DNA of 64,000 nucleotides from Alphaproteobacteria bacterium. GTDB taxonomy: Bacteria > Pseudomonadota > Alphaproteobacteria > JAEULC01. The notes below the pieces were generated by a model, which saw only the letters and a program-made list of their open reading frames with translations, was not told the DNA's origin and searched no databases. The stretch is taken from contig JADLEG010000145.1 of the NCBI GenBank assembly GCA_020846275.1, positions 1 through 64,000 on the forward strand. The letters run 5' to 3'. Positions within the stretch are counted from its first letter, which is position 1, and each line of letters begins with the position of its first letter. Positions 60,001 through 64,000 of this stretch are shown in pieces. The translations under genes were made by a program, and so were the position numbers.

Positions 60001-61260
60001 TCAGAGCAGCTTCTTGTCGAACGGATAGGTGTTCAGCGAAATGCATCCGTCCTTGGTGACCAGCACCTGGTCCTCCAGCTTGACGCCGTATGTCTCGCCG
60101 TCCTTGCCGGCATAGCATTCGAGATTGAAGATCATGTTCTCGCGGATCTCGCGGGGCAGGAAGCTGACGGGTCCCTTTCGCGTATCGTCGGGGTAGGGAA
60201 TGCCCGGCCCTTCGTCCTCCAGCCCGGCCTGGTGGCACATCGTGTTGTAGCGGCCGGTGATATAGGACTTGGGCAGCTTGGGCGCCTTGCGCGCGAAATC
60301 CTCGAAGCTCATGCCCGGCTTCATCAGCTCGCGCATGCCGTTCACGCAATCATAGGCGATGCGATACGCCTCCTTCTGTCCCGGCGTGCCCTCGTCCCCA
60401 CACAGGAACGTGCGCGACACGTCGAGCACGTAGCCTTCGTACCCGTTGGCGTCGGTATCGAACCCCACCAGATCGCCGGGCTGGACGACCTTGTCATGCG
60501 CCTCGGACATCCACGGGTTCGTGTTCGGACCGGAAGCGACCAGTCGCGTGAACATGAATTCGCCGTGGTGCCGGAACAGCATGTTGTTGGCGACGGCCAA
60601 CAGCTCGTATTCGCGGATGCCCGGTCGGATCGCGGCCTCGAACTCGGCCAGCACGGCATCGGCGATCGCCCCGTTGAGGATCATCAGCTCGATCTCCTCC
60701 GGCGTCTTGATCTCGCGCGCGTCGACGGTGGCGGGGCTGGGGTCGGTGACGCGGATGCCCTCGTCCTGCAACGCCATGAAGCCGTAGCCGTCGAGCTTGT
60801 CCACGGCAAGCGGCGCGCCCTTGCAGCCCAGGTCGGCCATCACCTGCTTGACCGAGCGTGCCCATTTCCGGGCCCGCTCGCGGCCTTCCACGCCGGCATA
60901 CTGCCAGGTGATCGCCGGCCGGACGTCCGCCACCAGCTTTTTGGTGACGTGGATCGAGGTAAGATACTCGAACACGATCGGCGCCCCTTCCGCCGCGACC
61001 AGGCAATAGCGCGCCAAGGTCGTCGCGGTCCACACGCCCATGATGTCCGTTCCGGTGGCGTAGCGGATGTTTGCCGGGTTGAAGAACAGGCAGATCGGTA
61101 TGTCGTGCCGCTTCATCATCGTCTGCAGCCGCGCCAACCGGTTGCGGCGCAGGGCCGGCAGGTCGATCTCGGTGATGTTCGGCACGCGAAGCCGCTGGTA
61201 ATGCGGATTGTGCGTGCGCGGATGATCGCCCCCGACCACGATAGATTTCCTGGTTGCCAT
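60001..61260 (-). CDS. M24 family metallopeptidase (Xaa-Pro peptidase/creatinase-like)
   Basis: 419 residues. The pita-bread domain has all five metal ligands: the two Asp in GFDTDANGYEGYVLDVSRTF, His in NTMCHQAGL, Glu in FNLECYAG and Glu in VKLEDQVLV. The N-terminal creatinase-like domain includes NIRYATGTDIMGVWTATTL, a form seen in DMSP lyase DddP as well as in creatinases and prolidases. In this setting it may hydrolyse an N-methyl or peptide-like compound rather than a protein. It lies between the crotonase and MttB genes, all on the minus strand; 146 bases without a gene follow it. Confidence 0.9.
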   Translation of the reverse strand: MATRKSIVVGGDHPRTHNPHYQRLRVPNITEIDLPALRRNRLARLQTMMKRHDIPICLFFNPANIRYATGTDIMGVWTATTLARYCLVAAEGAPIVFEYLTSIHVTKKLVADVRPAITWQYAGVEGRERARKWARSVKQVMADLGCKGAPLAVDKLDGYGFMALQDEGIRVTDPSPATVDAREIKTPEEIELMILNGAIADAVLAEFEAAIRPGIREYELLAVANNMLFRHHGEFMFTRLVASGPNTNPWMSEAHDKVVQPGDLVGFDTDANGYEGYVLDVSRTFLCGDEGTPGQKEAYRIAYDCVNGMRELMKPGMSFEDFARKAPKLPKSYITGRYNTMCHQAGLEDEGPGIPYPDDTRKGPVSFLPREIRENMIFNLECYAGKDGETYGVKLEDQVLVTKDGCISLNTYPFDKKLL

Positions 61261-61274
61261 TGTTCCTCCAACTC

Positions 61275-62060
61275 CTATTGACCTCTGAACACGGGTTTCC
61301 GTCTCTCGGCGAAGGCCTTGCGGCCCTCAGCATAGTCCACGCTGTCGAAGCAGGCCTGCGCCACGTGCTCGCAACGCGCGACGTCGACCGGTCCCGCCGG
61401 CTTCGTGATCTCGTCGCAAATGGCCTTGGTTGCCTGGATAGCAAGCGGCGCGTTTTCGCCTATCCTGCGGCAAAGCTCATCGACCGTCTCCTGCAGCGCC
61501 TCGTCTGGAACCACGGCGGTCGCCAGGCCGATCCGAAATGCCTCGGCGGCGTCGAAGTCGTGCGCCGTGAAGAACATCGCCTTGGCGTTGGCGACGCCGA
61601 CGGCATCGACGATCGGCTTCAGGTCGGCAAGGCGATAGGCCAGGCCTAACTTGGCCGCAGGCATGGAGAACCGCGCCGACGCGGCGGCGATCCGCATGTC
61701 GCAGCACAACGCAATGCTGATGCCGCCACCGATGCAGTGGCCCTGGATCGCGGCCAGCATTGGCTTGCGGACGCGGCGCAACGCGGCCAAGGCGGCATCC
61801 GCGACATCGCCATAGTGCTTGATCGCGGCGCTGCCGTCGCGCAGGGCATCGAACTCCGATACGTCCGAACCCGAGACGAATGCACGCTCGTCGGCGCCGC
61901 GCAGCACGATGGCGCGAATCGAGGGATCGCCATCCAATCGCGCGGCAATATCCGGGATCGACTGCCACATGGCCAGGGTCAGCGCGTTACGGCGCTCGGG
62001 GTGATCGAAGCACACGACAGCCGTCGGGCCGCCGATCTGCACGTCTATGCTACCGGGCAT
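61275..62060 (-). CDS. Crotonase superfamily protein lacking both catalytic Glu, second copy
   Basis: 261 residues. The oxyanion-hole segment AFVSGSDVSEF and GGGISIALCCDMRIAAASAR identify the fold. The hydratase Glu residues are replaced by Ser115 and Ala135 (GGGIS, MPAAKLGLAY), with the same numbering as in the copy at 35821. It therefore probably does not hydrate enoyl-CoA. It lies 15 bases before the M24 gene and 15 bases after the CoA-transferase gene, in one minus-strand operon. Its acyl-CoA substrate would be made by that transferase. Confidence 0.88.
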   Translation of the reverse strand: MPGSIDVQIGGPTAVVCFDHPERRNALTLAMWQSIPDIAARLDGDPSIRAIVLRGADERAFVSGSDVSEFDALRDGSAAIKHYGDVADAALAALRRVRKPMLAAIQGHCIGGGISIALCCDMRIAAASARFSMPAAKLGLAYRLADLKPIVDAVGVANAKAMFFTAHDFDAAEAFRIGLATAVVPDEALQETVDELCRRIGENAPLAIQATKAICDEITKPAGPVDVARCEHVAQACFDSVDYAEGRKAFAERRKPVFRGQ

Positions 62061-62075
62061 GGCGCCACTGGCCCG

Positions 62076-63296
62076 TCATATCACGTTGCCGGCCATGAGC
62101 CGGCGGATTTCGGCCGCATTATAGCCCAGCTCGCCCAGGATCGCCGCGGTATGCTCCCCGCGCTCGGGCGTGCTGTTGCGCATCGTGAACGGCGTCCGGC
62201 TCAGCGCGAATCCGGGCCCGACCAGGTTGATCGGGCCGAGTGCGGGATGCGTGACGGGGGCCGCCATGCCGAGGTGCTGGACCTGCGGATCGGCAAAAAC
62301 CTGGTCGATGGAATAGACGGGCCCGGCCGGAACGCCAGCCTCGTTCAGCAGCGGCACCCACTCCGCGCTGGTCTTCTGCCGCGTGCGCTCGTTGATGATC
62401 GCGTTCAGAGCGTCGCGGTTCTTGGAGCGCAACGCTTCCGAGGCGAACTCGGGTCGGCGTCCCAGGTCGCTCGTTCCGAGGGTCTCGGCGAACCGCTGGA
62501 AGATGCGGCCACCCGAGCCGCCGATGTTGATATGGCCGTCCTTGGTCGGGTAGAGGCCGGTCGGAATGCTCGTGGGGTGGAAGTTCCCCGCCTGGCCGGG
62601 CACCTGGCGGTCGATGAGCCAGCGCGCGGCCTGCAGGTCGAGCATCGCGATCTGCGCCTGCAGCAGCGAGGCCTGCACCCACTGCCCGACGCCCGACGAC
62701 TGGCGCTCGACGAGCGCGACCAGGATGCCGATCGCGCAGAACAGGCCGGCGGTCAGGTCCGCGATCGGAATGCCGACGCGCATCGGCCCCTGGCCTGGCT
62801 GGCCGGTGATCGACATCAGCCCGCCCATTCCCTGCGCCACCTGGTCGACGCCGGGGCGCGCGCGGTACGGGCCGCTCTGTCCGAAGCCCGAGATGCTGGC
62901 ATAGACGAGCCGGGGATTGACGGCGCGCAGGCCGTCGTAGTCGATGCCGAGCTTGTGCTTGACGTCCGGGCGGAAGTTCTCGACCAGCACGTCGGCGGTC
63001 GCCACCAGGCGGCGCAGGATCGCCAGCCCTTCGGCATCCTTCAGGTTCAGCGTCATCGCCCGCTTGTTGCGGTGCAGGTTCTGGAAGTCGGAGGCGTGAC
63101 GCGGACCGCCGATCGGCTCGGAATCCTCGATCGCCGCGGGTGCCTCGACCTGGATGACGTCGGCGCCCCAATCGGCAAGCTGGCGGACGGCCGTCGGGCC
63201 CGCGCGTACCCGCGTCAGGTCCAGCACCTTGATCCGCGACAGCGCGGGCGCCGCGGCGTGCGCCTGAACGTCCGTCGATGTCGCGGGCGTTGTCAT
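62076..63296 (-). CDS. CaiB/BaiF family CoA-transferase
   Basis: 406 residues of family III CoA-transferases: KVLDLTRVRAGPTAVRQLAD near the start, LVENFRPDVKHKLG, ASISGFGQSGPYRARPGVDQ, and the catalytic Asp180 in VGIPIADLTAG, which forms the acyl-aspartyl anhydride. It moves CoA from a thioester to a carboxylic acid, activating it without ATP. The ATG lies 11 bases after the stop of the ABC ATPase gene. The family includes CaiB for carnitine, which is of interest beside an MttB-family gene; substrate not known. Confidence 0.93.
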   Translation of the reverse strand: MTTPATSTDVQAHAAAPALSRIKVLDLTRVRAGPTAVRQLADWGADVIQVEAPAAIEDSEPIGGPRHASDFQNLHRNKRAMTLNLKDAEGLAILRRLVATADVLVENFRPDVKHKLGIDYDGLRAVNPRLVYASISGFGQSGPYRARPGVDQVAQGMGGLMSITGQPGQGPMRVGIPIADLTAGLFCAIGILVALVERQSSGVGQWVQASLLQAQIAMLDLQAARWLIDRQVPGQAGNFHPTSIPTGLYPTKDGHINIGGSGGRIFQRFAETLGTSDLGRRPEFASEALRSKNRDALNAIINERTRQKTSAEWVPLLNEAGVPAGPVYSIDQVFADPQVQHLGMAAPVTHPALGPINLVGPGFALSRTPFTMRNSTPERGEHTAAILGELGYNAAEIRRLMAGNVI

Positions 63297-63307
63297 CCGG
63301 TCGTTCC

Positions 63308-64000
63308 CTAGACCGCCGCCGGCCTGCCACGCCGGAACACCGGTTCCATGCGCTCCAGTTCGGGCAGGGGTATGTGACAGGCGATACGGTGAAGCCCGTC
63401 GCCGGTGCGATGCTCGGGCGGTTTGACGTTGACACAGATATCGCCGAGCTTGCGGTGGCAACGCGTATGGAACGGGCAGCCCTTGGGCGGGTTGGTCGCG
63501 CTGGGGATCTCGCCCTCGAGCACGATGCGCGTGCGGGCGATCGTCGGATCGGCGACCGGCACGGCGGAGAGCAGCGCCTCGGTGTAGGGATGGTAGGGCG
63601 GCGCGAACACCTGATCGGCGGTGCCGCTCTCCATAACCTGGCCCAGGTACATCACCACCACGCGGTCGGCGATGTACCGCACCAGCCCAAGATCGTGGCT
63701 GATCATGACCAGGGTGGTGCCATGCTCGCGCTGGATGTCGATCAGCAGCTCGGTGATCGCGGCGCGGACCGAGACGTCGAGCGCCGATACCGGCTCGTCG
63801 GCCACGACGACGCTGGGGCTGCCGGCGAAAGCCCGCGCGATGGCCACGCGCTGCTTCTGGCCGCCGGAGAGCTGGCGCGGAAGGCGCTGGCGGAACGCCG
63901 CGGGCAGCCGCGTCATCTCGAGGAGTTGCCGCACGCGGCCGCGAACGCGGGCGGCATCGCGCTCCACCCCGAACTTCCGCACCACCCGCCCGACCTGGGT
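63308..64000 (-). CDS. Oligopeptide/dipeptide-type ABC transporter ATP-binding protein, C-terminal part
   Basis: 230 residues are visible; the frame runs off the right edge, so the N-terminus with Walker A is missing. The rest has RQLSGGQKQRVAIARAFAG, VVVADEPVSALDVSVRAAI and switch His in VMISHDLGLVRYIAD. The C-terminal oligopeptide-transporter extension is present: YHPYTEALLSAVP and a cysteine cluster (CPFHTRCH, ICVN, IACH). This is the DppF/OppF or DppD/OppD type. It heads the visible part of the minus-strand operon with the CoA-transferase and may power a system using the orphan binding protein at 50500. Confidence 0.93.
   Translation of the reverse strand, partial: TQVGRVVRKFGVERDAARVRGRVRQLLEMTRLPAAFRQRLPRQLSGGQKQRVAIARAFAGSPSVVVADEPVSALDVSVRAAITELLIDIQREHGTTLVMISHDLGLVRYIADRVVVMYLGQVMESGTADQVFAPPYHPYTEALLSAVPVADPTIARTRIVLEGEIPSATNPPKGCPFHTRCHRKLGDICVNVKPPEHRTGDGLHRIACHIPLPELERMEPVFRRGRPAAV

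Noticed and set aside
1..64000. tRNA, rRNA, CRISPR array, insertion sequence, prophage or attachment site
   Set aside because: No tRNA cloverleaf, no regularly spaced repeats, no transposase or integrase motif and no terminal inverted repeats were noticed on reading both strands. A covariance-model scan was not possible.

Overview
The window is 64 kb of dense, G+C-rich bacterial chromosome with no tRNA, rRNA, CRISPR array, insertion sequence or phage gene that I can see. Gene content (TRAP and ABC transporters with Tat-type signal peptides, CaiB-type CoA-transferases, crotonases, hydantoinases, a molybdenum hydroxylase, many IclR/GntR/LysR/MarR/MocR regulators) and the codon bias fit a soil or water alphaproteobacterium, perhaps Rhodospirillales-like. 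That placement is inference. Genes are packed into operons joined by ATGA, GTGA or TGATG overlaps. The largest gene-free stretch is 263 bases (30736-30998), so nothing over 300 bases is empty.

Layout. 1-3241: the end of a sugar-modification locus (NAD-epimerase fragment, SDR, PIG-L deacetylase, C-methyltransferase-like protein). 3436-7136: MarR regulator, class II aldolase, ACMSD-type amidohydrolase, and a sphingosine-phosphate-lyase-like PLP enzyme. 7205-14677: an IclR-led operon with HyuA/HyuB and a complete SsuABC-type ABC importer. 14685-18543: a three-subunit molybdenum hydroxylase followed by a MoaD/ThiS-like protein. 18665-24122: GMC oxidoreductase, MocR/PdxR-type regulator, enolase-superfamily dehydratase and LysR regulator. 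24260-30735: D-2-hydroxyacid dehydrogenase, HpcH-type aldolase, dienelactone hydrolase, TRAP importer with fused DctQM, and an MhpD-type hydratase.

30999-43031: a long plus-strand catabolic block. It holds a sugar-type ABC importer, two paralogous acyl-CoA ligases, a crotonase, a polyamine-type importer with fused permeases, and an AtuA (DUF1446) plus DUF4387 pair. Neither importer has an ATPase gene here. 43199-50467: a divergent GntR-controlled unit with creatininase-family hydrolase, polar amino-acid ABC importer, enolase-superfamily enzyme and AtzA/TrzA-type amidohydrolase. Its promoter carries a 17-bp inverted repeat that exactly fills the -35/-10 spacer.

50500-55808: an island of visibly lower G+C with a peptide-type binding protein and two overlapping gamma-glutamyltransferase-family genes. 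55876-64000: a minus-strand series with an oligopeptide ABC ATPase (cut by the window edge), CaiB/BaiF CoA-transferase, crotonase, M24 peptidase, MttB-family methyltransferase and dimethylglycine-dehydrogenase-like flavoprotein. It suggests catabolism of a methylated amine or N-methyl amino acid.

The best candidates for undescribed chemistry are four. First, the GntR unit, whose enolase-fold enzyme has Tyr where the second catalytic Lys should be. Second, two crotonases 25 kb apart that both lack both catalytic Glu residues. Third, the double-ligase/AtuA/DUF4387 cluster. Fourth, the MttB/DMGDH/M24 cluster without a visible corrinoid protein. Functions are read from motifs only; no database search was run.
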